Positions 16,178-24,253 of a DNA stretch of 64,000 nucleotides are shown in pieces. The notes beneath the pieces are model-generated. The model was not told where the DNA came from. It worked only from the letters and a program-made list of their open reading frames with translations, and did not search any database. Made by a program: the position numbers and the translations under genes. Source of the stretch: Pseudomonas baetica (GTDB taxonomy: Bacteria; Pseudomonadota; Gammaproteobacteria; Pseudomonadales; Pseudomonadaceae); contig NZ_JAIHLQ010000006.1 in NCBI RefSeq assembly GCF_019733355.1, positions 62,001 through 126,000 on the forward strand. The letters are read 5' to 3'. Numbering within the stretch: position 1 is the first letter of the stretch; each line of letters opens with the position of its first letter.

Positions 16178-16585
16178 ATGACCGCGCCAATGACCATCCT
16201 GGCCGCCGCGTTGGACAAGGTTCAACACGATCCAGCTGCATGTTCGCTGCCGGCACGCGCACAGGCAGAACGCGCGGCGATTCTGGTTATAGCCCAGACC
16301 ATTGAGGTAGAGGGGGAGCCAGCACATCACCCTTCAAGTGGCTTGCTTCCCTACGTAGGGGAAGTTACAAGGGCCAAAGAAGGTTTGCGGGTGGCGCTAG
16401 AGGAGCTGGCCAGCGAGGCGCCGCCTGCAAGGCGTGCAGTGCTCTTGGCCAATTTCGAGCGGGCCCAGGACGTGTATTACCAGGCCACCGCCAGCGTTGC
16501 CGAGATCATCGGCCGAATCGTCAATGCTCCACCTGCGAGAGGGGGAGAGAGTGTTGACTCTGATTGGTCTGCCGGATATGTTTAA
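16178..16585 (+). CDS. hypothetical protein, 135 aa
   Basis: AAGGAGTACAG directly upstream of the ATG at 16178. Almost entirely helical and Ala-rich (ILAAALDKVQHDPAAC, RAVLLANFERAQDVYYQAT). Not recognised. Followed by a terminator at 16683-16707. Confidence 0.7.
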   Translation: MTAPMTILAAALDKVQHDPAACSLPARAQAERAAILVIAQTIEVEGEPAHHPSSGLLPYVGEVTRAKEGLRVALEELASEAPPARRAVLLANFERAQDVYYQATASVAEIIGRIVNAPPARGGESVDSDWSAGYV

Positions 16586-16682
16586 ATCCTGGCTGCGAGA
16601 GACAGCCTTTATGGGCCCTGCCCCGCGACCCTAAGGGTGGCACCGCCGGAACTAGCCAAGAAGCCTCTGCTTCTCTCCCAAG

Positions 16683-16707
16683 AGCCCGCATTCGATGCGG
16701 GCTTTTT
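16683..16707 (+). terminator. Rho-independent terminator
   Basis: Perfect 9-bp stem (AGCCCGCAT / ATGCGGGCT) with a TCG loop, followed by TTTTT on the plus strand. Ends the 16178-16585 transcript. Confidence 0.85.
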
Positions 16708-16725
16708 GGTTCTTGGCTTCCGAAG

Positions 16726-16974
16726 TCAAGCCTTCCGGACGTCGAGCTCCCCCGGCATTTCCGCTCCGAGATCAATTCCAAGCAACCGAGCGCCGCGAAG
16801 AATCGCTTGCTCGGCATGGCAAGCATCAGACATATGGACTGGCCGCTCATCACCTTCAAGAGGAAGGCCAGCCGCGTTCCGAAGCATTTTGATTGCGAAT
16901 CGAAATGCCGCTGCACTTGGCTCTAGGTTTTCGAGTGGAACAGTCAGTTGCTTTGTTGGTGCATGGTATTTCAT
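16726..16974 (-). CDS. hypothetical protein, 82 aa
   Basis: Start at the ATG at 16974, with AGGAC nine bases upstream. Contains HMSDACHAEQAILRGARLLGIDLGAEMPG, a Cys/His/Glu cluster that could be metal-binding. Upstream at 16985-17039 is a 9-bp inverted repeat (CCTGGGCCT / AGGCCCAGG) that could fold in the leader. Not recognised; several other frames cover the same bases. Confidence 0.55.
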   Translation of the reverse strand: MKYHAPTKQLTVPLENLEPSAAAFRFAIKMLRNAAGLPLEGDERPVHMSDACHAEQAILRGARLLGIDLGAEMPGELDVRKA

Positions 16975-17096
16975 CAGTGCTTGTCCTGGGCCTAATCGAC
17001 TTTTCAACAACCGCGGTTTTTATCCTTTGGAGGCCCAGGTCTGAGCTGAGGTAAAACAGGCCTGCTGCGCTCTATGCGCCCCGGCTGTCCAGCCGC

Positions 17097-17315
17097 TCAC
17101 TCGTCATCAACTACTTCAAGCTTTCCGAAAAGCGCGATTTCGCCCAGATGGGTCTGGTCGGGCAGCATATGCTCGAGCTCGCGAAGGATTTTTTGAGCCA
17201 GACCTAGGGCTTCGTCTTTCGGGATAATCAACCGAACAAGGTCGGGATAATGGGACTTCCCGTCCAATACTTCCTGGCCTTTATTGATGGTGAATTCTTG
17301 ATCGTTGCAGCGCAT
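17097..17315 (-). CDS. hypothetical protein, 72 aa
   Basis: Last gene of a four-gene minus operon (18030 to 17097) with gaps of 20, 26 and 15 bases. Compact alpha/beta protein (PDLVRLIIPKDEALGLAQKI, then acidic tail EVVDDE). AAGGAATCGGCACT upstream of the ATG. Not recognised. Confidence 0.7.
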   Translation of the reverse strand: MRCNDQEFTINKGQEVLDGKSHYPDLVRLIIPKDEALGLAQKILRELEHMLPDQTHLGEIALFGKLEVVDDE

Positions 17316-17329
17316 AGTGCCGATTCCTT

Positions 17330-17563
17330 TTAATGTCTGTTGAACATGTCTGCTTGAGTATTGGCCGTATCTGCCTTTGGGGCGTTCAGCGGGTGGCCCA
17401 GCTGACGGCGAATCTCACCAAGCCAGGCCTTGTAAGGTGTGTTTGCTCGTTCCCCCCAGGGGTAGGCTTCTATTAACGCCTTACGTAGCGCTTTCATATC
17501 ACTGCGGCCAACGTTGCGAATCACTTGCGCTACCACTGGCGCAGCTGCATCTGCCCATGACAT
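17330..17563 (-). CDS. hypothetical protein, 77 aa
   Basis: Third gene of the 18030-17097 operon, AGGAG site. Helical N-terminus, then EAYPWGERANTPYKAWLGEIRRQLG. This segment recurs in small phage and plasmid proteins of unknown role. The C-terminal QADMFNRH is polar. Not recognised. Confidence 0.7.
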   Translation of the reverse strand: MSWADAAAPVVAQVIRNVGRSDMKALRKALIEAYPWGERANTPYKAWLGEIRRQLGHPLNAPKADTANTQADMFNRH

Positions 17564-17588
17564 TGTCTTTAGCTCCTGCTTATCAACT

Positions 17589-17819
17589 TCAACGGCGATA
17601 CCAGTTTAGCTTGAAGCATCTGGCATCCGCGGGTATCTCGGCCGGCACCCAGCGCAGGCAGTCCAAGTACAAACGTTCAGGTTTGCTTGGGCTCGGTCGA
17701 GTTGCTTGGACTAGATAGGCTGAACCACCAGAAGTGACGATATAGTCGCCGGCGCTCAAGTCTTCAGCTCCGTCGATGTACAATTTACAAGGGGTGTAGG
17801 GCTGACGGCGGCTAGCCAT
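17589..17819 (-). CDS. hypothetical protein, 76 aa
   Basis: Start at 17819 after AGAGGGAATCC; the frame extends upstream without support. Beta-rich (CKLYIDGAEDLSAGDYIVTSGGSAYLVQ) with a basic C-terminus (CFKLNWYRR). Second gene of the operon. Not recognised. Confidence 0.7.
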   Translation of the reverse strand: MASRRQPYTPCKLYIDGAEDLSAGDYIVTSGGSAYLVQATRPSPSKPERLYLDCLRWVPAEIPADARCFKLNWYRR

Positions 17820-17838
17820 AGACGGATTCCCTCTTAAT

Positions 17839-18030
17839 TCAGTGCTTCTGGGAATTGGGCGTGATTGTACGTTTGATGGTGACAACCCCCAGATCAGCCT
17901 CAAATTCCAGATCATTCTTCGCCTCGTGGGCAAGGCAGATCAAAGCCCGGGCCATGCAGCTTGCAGCGCCTTCGGCCCCGAGAAGTTGTACTGCTGCCGC
18001 GATTTGCTCTGCGAACTGGCGATTTTCCAT
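17839..18030 (-). CDS. hypothetical protein, 63 aa
   Basis: First gene of the four-gene operon. Helical first half (FAEQIAAAVQLLGAEGAASCMARALICLAHE) and beta-hairpin second half (LEFEADLGVVTIKRTI). Not recognised. Served by the promoter at 18072-18107. Confidence 0.7.
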   Translation of the reverse strand: MENRQFAEQIAAAVQLLGAEGAASCMARALICLAHEAKNDLEFEADLGVVTIKRTITPNSQKH

Positions 18031-18071
18031 CGTGGGCTATTCCTTGCTATTGCGGACAGTGCCCGCTCGGT

Positions 18072-18107
18072 CATGTTCATAGTCGAGCACTGCAATGAGT
18101 GCCACAA
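18072..18107 (-). promoter_or_regulatory. TTCTGGCAC-type promoter (TTGTGGCAC variant)
   Basis: TTGTGGCACT at 18107-18098 with GACTATG exactly in the -10 position; initiator less clear. Leader about 42 nt to 18030. Confidence 0.55.
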
Positions 18108-18230
18108 GCCATAACAACCTTGCAAAATCCTTAACCTGCCGGGCATCCATTTTGGCGCTCTTGCTTTGGCTAGATCATTTGATGGACCGGGTAAGATGTA
18201 GGCACTTATTTTCGCGAAAGGATGCTTAGC

Positions 18231-18941
18231 GTGAACAACGCCATTTCCCCAGGTTACCCAGCAATCGATCAAGCCCGCTACTCATGGTGGCGGCGTTGCT
18301 TGATGGGCGTCACAGCTCTCTTTCTTGCGCTAGCAATACCGACCTGGATATTCACTGTCGTTGGGAAAGAAGAATGGAATTCCCTGTGGCTTATGCTCGC
18401 ACACGGTGCAACAGCCGTAGCACTTCTGTTCCTTGCCGCAGTACAACTCAGAGGCTCTGGCGGACTCAGGGCGCTTTTAGGCCGCGACCTTGGGCGCACC
18501 TACAAGATCTGTCTACCAATCGTAATCGTCATCTATGTGGTCTGCACCAGCCTAGACGTGGGGCTGGGGTTCGGCCGCGAGACTTTTATGGTTTCCTTCT
18601 TGGGCGGCCTAACTGCCCTGGAAAAGGTGGTATGTCTGGTTATGCTGCTGACACTTCCCCCGATCAGTGAAGAGCTTCTGTACCGCCACTTTTTGATGAG
18701 ATTGTTCCCTTTGAACAGCCGGCTCTGGCAGTGGGTTGCGATCTTGTGCACCAGCTCGTTATTCATGCTGATGCATAGCCAATATACGCATTGGCCCTCA
18801 TTTGCCCTGATCGGGTCTTTGGCTGTGCTTTTTGCCTACGCACGCATGCGCACCGGTGGCATCTTGGTGCCTATTCTCCTGCATAGTTTTGCAGAGGTCT
18901 GCGGCATGCTGAGCGATACAGTTTTGAGCCAGTTGGTATAG
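18231..18941 (+). CDS. CPBP-family intramembrane metalloprotease
   Basis: 236 residues. The GTG at 18231 is preferred to the ATG at 18222 because AGGA then sits at proper spacing. About six membrane segments. The protease signature is intact: PISEELLYRHFLMRLF (EExxxR), then MLMHSQYTHW with its His, and a final HSFAEV helix. CPBP/Abi proteins resemble the CAAX protease Rce1 and in bacteria often act in peptide modification or immunity. Substrate unknown. Confidence 0.85.
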   Translation: MNNAISPGYPAIDQARYSWWRRCLMGVTALFLALAIPTWIFTVVGKEEWNSLWLMLAHGATAVALLFLAAVQLRGSGGLRALLGRDLGRTYKICLPIVIVIYVVCTSLDVGLGFGRETFMVSFLGGLTALEKVVCLVMLLTLPPISEELLYRHFLMRLFPLNSRLWQWVAILCTSSLFMLMHSQYTHWPSFALIGSLAVLFAYARMRTGGILVPILLHSFAEVCGMLSDTVLSQLV

Positions 18942-19300
18942 GAAGCTATTGAGACATATGCAGATGCGGTGCTGTGCATCAAGGCCATCAAGGCGCCAGG
19001 GATCTAGGTCGCGCTCTGTCCTAATATGGAACTGCCCTTTGGTGCGGCGTTGACAGGGCACTTTGCCGACCTGGATGCTCACATGTTCAGATTTGATATA
19101 GGGGTTCTAAAGCCCGATCTGAGCATTTTCGAGTGGGCTGCGGGATATGAGCGTTGATGCGGAAGCTACCTTGAGGATGGGTGATTCCCAGCAGTGCGAT
19201 AAATACGGCGTCCGAGACGCTTGGCATCAAAGTGTATTTTCTTTAGCGGGCCGGCGGAGAGCTTCCTGACCTGCAGGAGTTTTGCAACATCGTCATTTGA
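18942..19300 (+). pseudogene. decayed HAD-family hydrolase
   Basis: No intact frame, but HAD-like fragments follow in order: ETYADAVLCIKAIKAPGI, a TAG, then VALCPNMELPFG and MFRFDIGVLKPDLSIFEWAAGY (the KPD-IF motif). After a frameshift near 19150 comes ATLRMGDSQQCDKYGVRDAW (the GDS..D..G motif), and after a second shift ELPDLQEFCNIVI with stop TGA at 19298-19300. The nucleophile-bearing N-terminus (DxDxT/V) is absent, apparently lost at the CPBP gene's 3' end. Clearly non-functional as a hydrolase. Confidence 0.7.
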
Positions 19301-19315
19301 ACTGTCGATCTGTGA

Positions 19316-19591
19316 TTACTTGTCCAGCATACGTTCCTGCTCCGCCACTAAAATGGCCCGACCGTAGAGATTCGTGGAGATGTGCGAAAGCACCAAGCTT
19401 CCGAGCCCGCAACCGATAAGATTCTTGAATGGAGGCCAGGCATCGGTGCCATACAAGCGAGACAAGACTGAGGTTATTTCCAGCGCATTCAGCCCCCACG
19501 TGAAGAAACTAACCAGAGCCCCGAGGGACATGACGAATGACATGAACCAAAAAAATCGGGCGGCTAATTTACCGACTGCGCTCGCGACCAT
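19316..19591 (-). CDS. small membrane protein, 91 aa
   Basis: Start at 19591 (ATCAGGAGATAGCT upstream). Two hydrophobic segments (ARFFWFMSFVMSLGALVSFFTWGL and LIGCGLGSLVLSHI). The C-terminal tail (AILVAEQERMLDK) is polar. Not recognised. Confidence 0.65.
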   Translation of the reverse strand: MVASAVGKLAARFFWFMSFVMSLGALVSFFTWGLNALEITSVLSRLYGTDAWPPFKNLIGCGLGSLVLSHISTNLYGRAILVAEQERMLDK

Positions 19592-19734
19592 AGCTATCTC
19601 CTGATGGTTTAGTGATTTGGACGCATTGTGCCCTTGCCTTTGAGCATGTGAAAGCCAAAGGGTATCCAGCAAATTCCCGATGTCTGGCCGCTGGAATGAA
19701 TCATTAGCCAGTTAGAGCAAATACACGGTAAAGC

Positions 19735-19815
19735 ATGGCCCTTTTTGGATTTGGCAAACTGGACGGTCGCGTTAATCTGTCGATTGACTATGAAATCCGT
19801 GGGGCAGGGCTTTGA
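19735..19815 (+). CDS. possible 26-aa leader peptide
   Basis: ATG at 19735, stop TGA at 19813-19815. The stop overlaps the TTG start of the next gene (TTGA), suggesting translational coupling. The peptide (MALFGFGKLDGRVNLSIDY then EIRGAGL) looks like a short beta-rich peptide. Weak evidence. Confidence 0.3.
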   Translation: MALFGFGKLDGRVNLSIDYEIRGAGL

Positions 19816-20087
19816 GGTTTTGGACTACAGCAGAAGAGAAGGTAATCAAGGAACTCTACGGGGACACTCCAATGGCTGAGTTGACGTCCATCCTAAACCG
19901 AAAAGTAGGGTCGATTCATGCTAAGGCAAGGACCTTGGGCATCAAGCGCAGCGACTCTTTCCGAAATGGTCAGCACGGTGGCCGATTCAAGTCAGGGAGC
20001 AAGTCCGGGGAATCTACCCGTTTCAAGAAGGGGAGGAATCTCCACGCCAACAAGCTTGCAAAGGTTTCTGCAAAGACGCCAGAGTAA
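19812..20087 (+). CDS. Myb/SANT-like DNA-binding protein, possibly a truncated HNH protein
   Basis: 91 residues from a TTG at 19812. Residues 1-45 (WTTAEEKVIKELYGDTPMAEL, then a KVGSIHAKARTLGI helix) match the helix-turn-helix found at the start of phage GcrA/HNH-type proteins. The Gly/Lys/Arg-rich tail (GRFKSGSKSG, RFKKGRNLHANK) resembles the linker that normally precedes an HNH nuclease, but the protein stops there. A truncated homing-type endonuclease is one reading. Confidence 0.6.
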   Translation: MRFWTTAEEKVIKELYGDTPMAELTSILNRKVGSIHAKARTLGIKRSDSFRNGQHGGRFKSGSKSGESTRFKKGRNLHANKLAKVSAKTPE

Positions 20088-20131
20088 GGATCCCTCCCTA
20101 GGACAGAGATCTCCCCAGCATAACCAAATTG

Positions 20132-20932
20132 CTAAGACTCCTGAGCTTTGAGCATTTCCAGATGTGCTTCTTCATCATCTGTCGATTTCCCATTCGCCGC
20201 CCGCCAGACAATCCTCAGTTCGTAGAGTGAAATTAGCCCCGCGTGAGTCGTGCGGAAATAAGTACCTGAATCATCAGACCGGATTTTCTCCAGCTGCCCG
20301 CGCCCATGCAGGTCATTTACGATCTCATCGAGGTCGCTGAGTCTCTCAGCTTCCTTCGGCGAAACGTGCATACCCTCAGGCTTGTTGGCCAGCCAAAGCA
20401 CCTTTTCGGGATTGAACAGGTTTTTGGTGCCGGGTACGCCTGTCTTCTGGCTTACAGGCCTTGTCGTGGTTGGCGTTACTTTAACTACTGGGGACGGTGT
20501 CTCTGGCGCTTTGATGATCAGCCCCTGGGTACAAGCCCAACCAATGATCTCTTCATCGAGCCAGTCGGGCATTACCAGCTCGTCGGCAATCATCCGCCAC
20601 TCAGCGTGCGTTGCTCGAGCCAAAAATGCAGAGCAAGAAAATGCCTGCGGCATTCGTGGAAAATGAAACGGCTCATCGCAATGTGTATTCAGAAACGCCG
20701 CCAGCCCATCACCATCGTCTGGAATCACCACATTGGCAACAAGCACCCGCGCGTGTGATACGGCGACTGACATGAACGCTCCGTAGATGTCGTGTACCTC
20801 AACGCCAGCCTGCCAATGAAGTTGGGGCTCGAACATGTACCATTGGGACAATGAGCGATTCAGGTACTGGGAGATGTTCCTGATCAAGCGTGGCCCGGCC
20901 GGGCGAGGATTATTCTCAGCTTCTTTCATCAT
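20132..20932 (-). CDS. hypothetical protein, 266 aa
   Basis: Start at 20932 (or the adjacent ATG at 20929), overlapping the upstream gene's end by 17 bases, so it is translationally coupled. No recognised motif in the N-terminal domain (RLIRNISQYLNRSLSQWYMF). A Thr/Pro-rich linker around residue 150 precedes a C-terminal winged-helix-like segment (LDEIVNDLHGRGQLEKIR then YFRTTHAGLISLYELR). Confidence 0.7.
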   Translation of the reverse strand: MMKEAENNPRPAGPRLIRNISQYLNRSLSQWYMFEPQLHWQAGVEVHDIYGAFMSVAVSHARVLVANVVIPDDGDGLAAFLNTHCDEPFHFPRMPQAFSCSAFLARATHAEWRMIADELVMPDWLDEEIIGWACTQGLIIKAPETPSPVVKVTPTTTRPVSQKTGVPGTKNLFNPEKVLWLANKPEGMHVSPKEAERLSDLDEIVNDLHGRGQLEKIRSDDSGTYFRTTHAGLISLYELRIVWRAANGKSTDDEEAHLEMLKAQES

Positions 20933-21701
20933 TCGATTTCTCGGATCCGTTGGCGGCCACTTCTTTACCCTTGGCAGTAATACGAGCCAAGCCATTACCG
21001 ATTACTTCGAAAAGCCCTAGCTTGAAGCCTTTAGCAATTGCGTCAGCGGTCAGTGAGGGTACTGCGTACTCAACCATGCCGGAAGTGGTTCTGGCTGCGC
21101 ACGCAAGTGTTTCTGGTAGGTGATCGGTTGGTTTAGCGTCCGGATCATACTCACAGTCGAAAGCGACCTCAGAGAGAAGAACACGTCCTACAAACTCCCC
21201 CACCGGGTTGGCCCGGGCAAAGGAAGCGCCATCTAGAATCAGTGTGTCTCCGCCCTCAATGCGTTTCCACCAGATCCCAGCTGAGGTTTTCTGAAAAGAG
21301 TAGTAGTCCGGCGTCATGTCGAAGCGACCGCACTCAGACAACGTGGGGTCTTGGATGTCATCACCCTCAAATTCGAAGCGAACCTGATCGCAGTTGAAGC
21401 TCGCAATGTTGAGGGCGCTGATGTCGATAACGGACGATTTGTTGGAAAGCAGTGGGGCTTGGGTATTCCACAGATCCTCGGTGAGCGGCTGTGCGTTTCC
21501 GATGTCTATCACCCCATCCTGAAACAGACCAAGGTGTAGTGCGCGATCACGAAAGAACACTACAGAGACGGGTGATATGTTGATGGCCACATCTGTCCGA
21601 CCTGCCAGCTCGTTGTCGTAGGCATCTGCTGCAGTCTGGAAAGCTGGGAGGTTAGCCGTGGGTGATTTCAGGGCTTCGGTGATGTGCTGTTCAATGGTCA
21701 T
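20916..21701 (-). CDS. hypothetical protein, 261 aa
   Basis: First gene of a two-gene unit with 20132-20932. Mostly beta-rich (SPVSVVFFRDRALHLGLF; IASFNCDQVRFEFEGDD) with a helical C-terminus (DAIAKGFKLGLFEVIGNGLARITAKG) that resembles a winged helix. Not recognised. No TTCTGGCAC element upstream. Confidence 0.7.
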   Translation of the reverse strand: MTIEQHITEALKSPTANLPAFQTAADAYDNELAGRTDVAINISPVSVVFFRDRALHLGLFQDGVIDIGNAQPLTEDLWNTQAPLLSNKSSVIDISALNIASFNCDQVRFEFEGDDIQDPTLSECGRFDMTPDYYSFQKTSAGIWWKRIEGGDTLILDGASFARANPVGEFVGRVLLSEVAFDCEYDPDAKPTDHLPETLACAARTTSGMVEYAVPSLTADAIAKGFKLGLFEVIGNGLARITAKGKEVAANGSEKSNDERS

Positions 21702-21777
21702 GGCATGGCGCCCTATGCAGGGATTGAAGGAGAGTGCTTGACTAGGGTAGAGGGGTGTTATCCAGCCCGTACGGTCT

Positions 21778-22152
21778 TTATGCCGGTTGTGGGTGATTCA
21801 GGTGGATCCGACGGGCATAAGATCGATTCACGTCTTTCTCCAATGCCTCGACGTAGAGGGTCACAGCTTCAGTCAGGCTTTCATCTGTCATGGCAGGATC
21901 GAAGCGCTTCATGTTGGCGCTAAGGATGTTGCGACCCTCGCTGTCATAGTTGCTGACCAGCATCAGGCTTTCAGACCATGGCTCAAGGGAGATTGTCGCG
22001 GTCTTATCGCCAACCACAGTCTCATAGTCCATCCGGGCAATAAGGCAGCTAATTTCCATGTCTCGGGCGGATGCGACTTTCCAGCCAAGGGCGTTAAGTG
22101 CTGCCGCGATGCGGGTTTTAACAGCGGTGTACTCGGTAGTAAAAATGGTCAT
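21778..22152 (-). CDS. hypothetical protein, 124 aa
   Basis: Start at 22152; the longer frame would cross the promoter. Two-layer alpha/beta look (TRIAAALNALGWKVASARDM, then beta strands, then AVTLYVEALEKDVNR). Not recognised. Confidence 0.7.
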   Translation of the reverse strand: MTIFTTEYTAVKTRIAAALNALGWKVASARDMEISCLIARMDYETVVGDKTATISLEPWSESLMLVSNYDSEGRNILSANMKRFDPAMTDESLTEAVTLYVEALEKDVNRSYARRIHLNHPQPA

Positions 22153-22187
22153 TGGAATAGGCCTGATCAAAGAGTGTGTTGTTTCGA

Positions 22188-22223
22188 TGGGCATATGATC
22201 AGGTCGTTTTGCCTGTGCCAGAA
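22188..22223 (-). promoter_or_regulatory. TTCTGGCAC-type promoter
   Basis: Exact TTCTGGCACA at 22223-22214, ATCATA at 25-30, CCCATC at 33-38, +1 near 22188; leader 36 nt to 22152. Confidence 0.75.
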
Positions 22224-22278
22224 CCACCCTACAAACTTTCTCAGGCCCCGACGCATCCCTCGCTTGGGCTCTGGTTTC

Positions 22279-22761
22279 CTAGGCTGGGGCTTGAATCGGC
22301 TTAGGTAGTGTGAAGCTCAAAACCTCCCACTCTTCCATGAATCCGTGATCGACGAGCTCTTCGATGACAGTCGGACCCGGGACATCAATCCATTCAGCAG
22401 TCCTCAGCCAGGCAAGGAATTCAATCTCGGTTTGGTCGGATTGAGCCTGCAGGCTCGCCAATCCATCCTCCAGCTCAACCACCAGATCTACGCCCCAGTA
22501 TTCGGGGTTACGATATTCCCGGGCCTGGTTCCTGATGACCTGCGAGAGGTGGCCACCGTAATAACGGAAATCGCTGGTTTCGCGCCAGCCGGGTTCGAGC
22601 AGCAAGGCTCGCGCCATACTGGTCGAAATTGAATAGTAGTCAGGACCGCCCACGCTTCTCTCTGACACGAATTCCCAGTACAGAGGGCCTAGCGTCGGGT
22701 GGGTGGCAGATACAACCACTCCGGTACGGGTTCGGCGTTCGTCATCGCGTTCGATTGGCAT
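22279..22761 (-). CDS. hypothetical protein, paralogue of 23208-23708
   Basis: 160 residues from the ATG at 22761 (TAGGAG upstream). The VVVSATHPTLGPLYWEFV segment matches VVISASHPTLGPVYWCFV in the neighbouring gene at 23208-23708. Both also share a GWRE motif and a Trp-rich C-terminal stretch (FLAWLRTAEWIDV versus FTAWLTSAAWLDV). Two members of one uncharacterised family, duplicated locally. Confidence 0.75.
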   Translation of the reverse strand: MPIERDDERRTRTGVVVSATHPTLGPLYWEFVSERSVGGPDYYSISTSMARALLLEPGWRETSDFRYYGGHLSQVIRNQAREYRNPEYWGVDLVVELEDGLASLQAQSDQTEIEFLAWLRTAEWIDVPGPTVIEELVDHGFMEEWEVLSFTLPKPIQAPA

Positions 22762-22784
22762 GGCTTGCAACTCCTAAAAGGTCA

Positions 22785-22820
22785 ATGGCGCCATGTTACG
22801 GGGATTAGGGTGTGCCAGAA
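22785..22820 (-). promoter_or_regulatory. TTCTGGCAC-type promoter
   Basis: Exact TTCTGGCACA at 22820-22811, AACATG one base early at 24-29, GCCATT initiator; leader about 24 nt to 22761. Confidence 0.7.
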
Positions 22821-22866
22821 GCTGGGCCGCCGTGCGCCCCGGCCCTTTGATTGCCTGCGCCGATAC

Positions 22867-23148
22867 TTAGGCGAGATTGGCAGCCCATTCGGGGATGGCA
22901 TCAGTTGTAATCAATCCAAACCCCACTGGGTCATTGAACAATTCAGCGTTTGCATCGAGTAGCGATTCCTCCAGGTCGGCCATCTCGTGGTGGCTGGCTT
23001 CGGAATAGGTGGAGTCCATAGAGCGGATGCGTTGAATTTGAGCAAATACGAGCTTCTGGCTTTCGGCATCGATCACGATCCGAGTCATCCGCTCGCTTTC
23101 GTCTGCTTCAAAAATGTGACCCCAGTTTCCACTGATGTACTTAGACAT
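22867..23148 (-). CDS. hypothetical protein, 93 aa
   Basis: Start at 23148 (AAAGGAATATCC). Acidic protein with a helical C-terminal half (HEMADLEESLLDANAELFND). No promoter of its own is seen in the 60 bases to the upstream gene's stop, so it is probably the second gene after 23208-23708. Not recognised. Confidence 0.7.
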   Translation of the reverse strand: MSKYISGNWGHIFEADESERMTRIVIDAESQKLVFAQIQRIRSMDSTYSEASHHEMADLEESLLDANAELFNDPVGFGLITTDAIPEWAANLA

Positions 23149-23207
23149 GGATATTCCTTTGAATCGTCGCTTTTGGTTGGTGGCCGGGATGGCGTCCGCC
23201 TTTGAAT

Positions 23208-23708
23208 TTAGGCCTGCAAGCGCTGCCAGACAGGTAAGAGCTGCAATTGTGGTGAAACAAAGGACTGGGGAAAGTCGAGTGCGGCGCCGGGGGCTTCTAC
23301 ATCCAACCAGGCGGCTGAGGTTAGCCACGCCGTGAAAGCGTCAACATCCTGCCCGCTACGTCGCTGCAACGACTTGAGAACGCCTCCAAGGGTGGTGGTG
23401 GTAGACCAAGTGCACACTTTGGTTTCGTCGATGTCGTGCTCTTGCTGAAACTGCTCACTGTCGAGCATCAGTTTTGTCATGTGGTCGCGATGACTCCACG
23501 CCATGATTCCCTCTCGCCAGCCTTTGCGCAGCGTCATTGCGTCCTCAAGATTGGTCGTTAGCGTGTAGCAGTTAGGGGCGTTATGGTCCGAGCCATCGAC
23601 AAAGCACCAGTAGACAGGGCCCAGGGTTGGATGGCTGGCGCTGATCACGACGGTTGCTTGTACGCACTGGGAAACAACATTCAGCGATGGCGATGCATTG
23701 AGTGACAT
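23208..23708 (-). CDS. hypothetical protein, paralogue of 22279-22761
   Basis: 166 residues. Shares the SHPTLGPVYW block, GWRE and TAWLTSAAWLDV with the gene at 22279-22761. Start at 23708 lies 21 nt below its promoter's +1. Function unknown; local duplication with divergence. Confidence 0.75.
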   Translation of the reverse strand: MSLNASPSLNVVSQCVQATVVISASHPTLGPVYWCFVDGSDHNAPNCYTLTTNLEDAMTLRKGWREGIMAWSHRDHMTKLMLDSEQFQQEHDIDETKVCTWSTTTTLGGVLKSLQRRSGQDVDAFTAWLTSAAWLDVEAPGAALDFPQSFVSPQLQLLPVWQRLQA

Positions 23709-23728
23709 TGGTGACTCCTCAAGATTTG

Positions 23729-23764
23729 ATGATTCATCTTGCGGCCGGTATTGGAGTGCCAGAA
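23729..23764 (-). promoter_or_regulatory. TTCTGGCAC-type promoter
   Basis: Exact TTCTGGCACT at 23764-23755, AAGATG at 25-30, ATCATC initiator; immediately follows the terminator of the preceding gene. Confidence 0.75.
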
Positions 23765-23791
23765 CCCCCTTCCACAGGTTCTTACAGGCAC

Positions 23792-23818
23792 AAAAAAGGC
23801 ACCGCCAAGAGGTGCCTT
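23792..23818 (-). terminator. Rho-independent terminator
   Basis: On the minus strand, an 8-bp stem (AAGGCACC / GGTGCCTT) followed by TTTTTT. It ends the 23835-24047 transcript 28 bases before the next promoter block. Confidence 0.85.
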
Positions 23819-23834
23819 GGTGTGTTGAACGGAA

Positions 23835-24047
23835 TCAGCTTGGATCGCGGCACTCTTTGAGAACTTTGTCGGCCGTCTCGCGGGAGTTCAGACCTTTACC
23901 CCACGCCTGCTGGACGTAAAAAGGCTGACCCTCAACGATGCCCGCGGCGTCCGAGTGCGAGATCTCCAGGTCATCGGCAACGAACTGGGTTACCTCGCCT
24001 TCCCACACGCTGTAAGTCTGAGTGCTGCTCTGATCGTAAGTAGGCAT
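23835..24047 (-). CDS. hypothetical protein, 70 aa
   Basis: Stand-alone unit with its own promoter (24073-24108) and terminator (23792-23818). Polar protein (VADDLEISHSDAAGIVEGQPFYVQQAWGKG) ending in a short helix with a Cys. The DAAGIVEGQ pattern recurs in small plasmid proteins of unknown role. Confidence 0.75.
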   Translation of the reverse strand: MPTYDQSSTQTYSVWEGEVTQFVADDLEISHSDAAGIVEGQPFYVQQAWGKGLNSRETADKVLKECRDPS

Positions 24048-24072
24048 GGCTTTGTTCCAAGTGGCTTCAAGA

Positions 24073-24108
24073 TGGAACCATGTTCAAACCATATTAGGTG
24101 TGCCAGAA
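24073..24108 (-). promoter_or_regulatory. TTCTGGCAC-type promoter
   Basis: Exact TTCTGGCACA at 24108-24099, AACATG at 25-30, TCCATC at 33-38, +1 near 24073; leader 26 nt. Confidence 0.75.
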
Positions 24109-24253
24109 GCACCTAACGTTGCTGCGGGGTGCAAAAAGCCAACCGGTCAGCCTTGAGCCGCTGCGTCCCAAGCCTGAACCGTCGCTCTGTCCGTGCTCTG
24201 CAGATTACCGTATGCAGAGTGGTTCAGCAGTTATAACGGCCGCTATATGCCTA

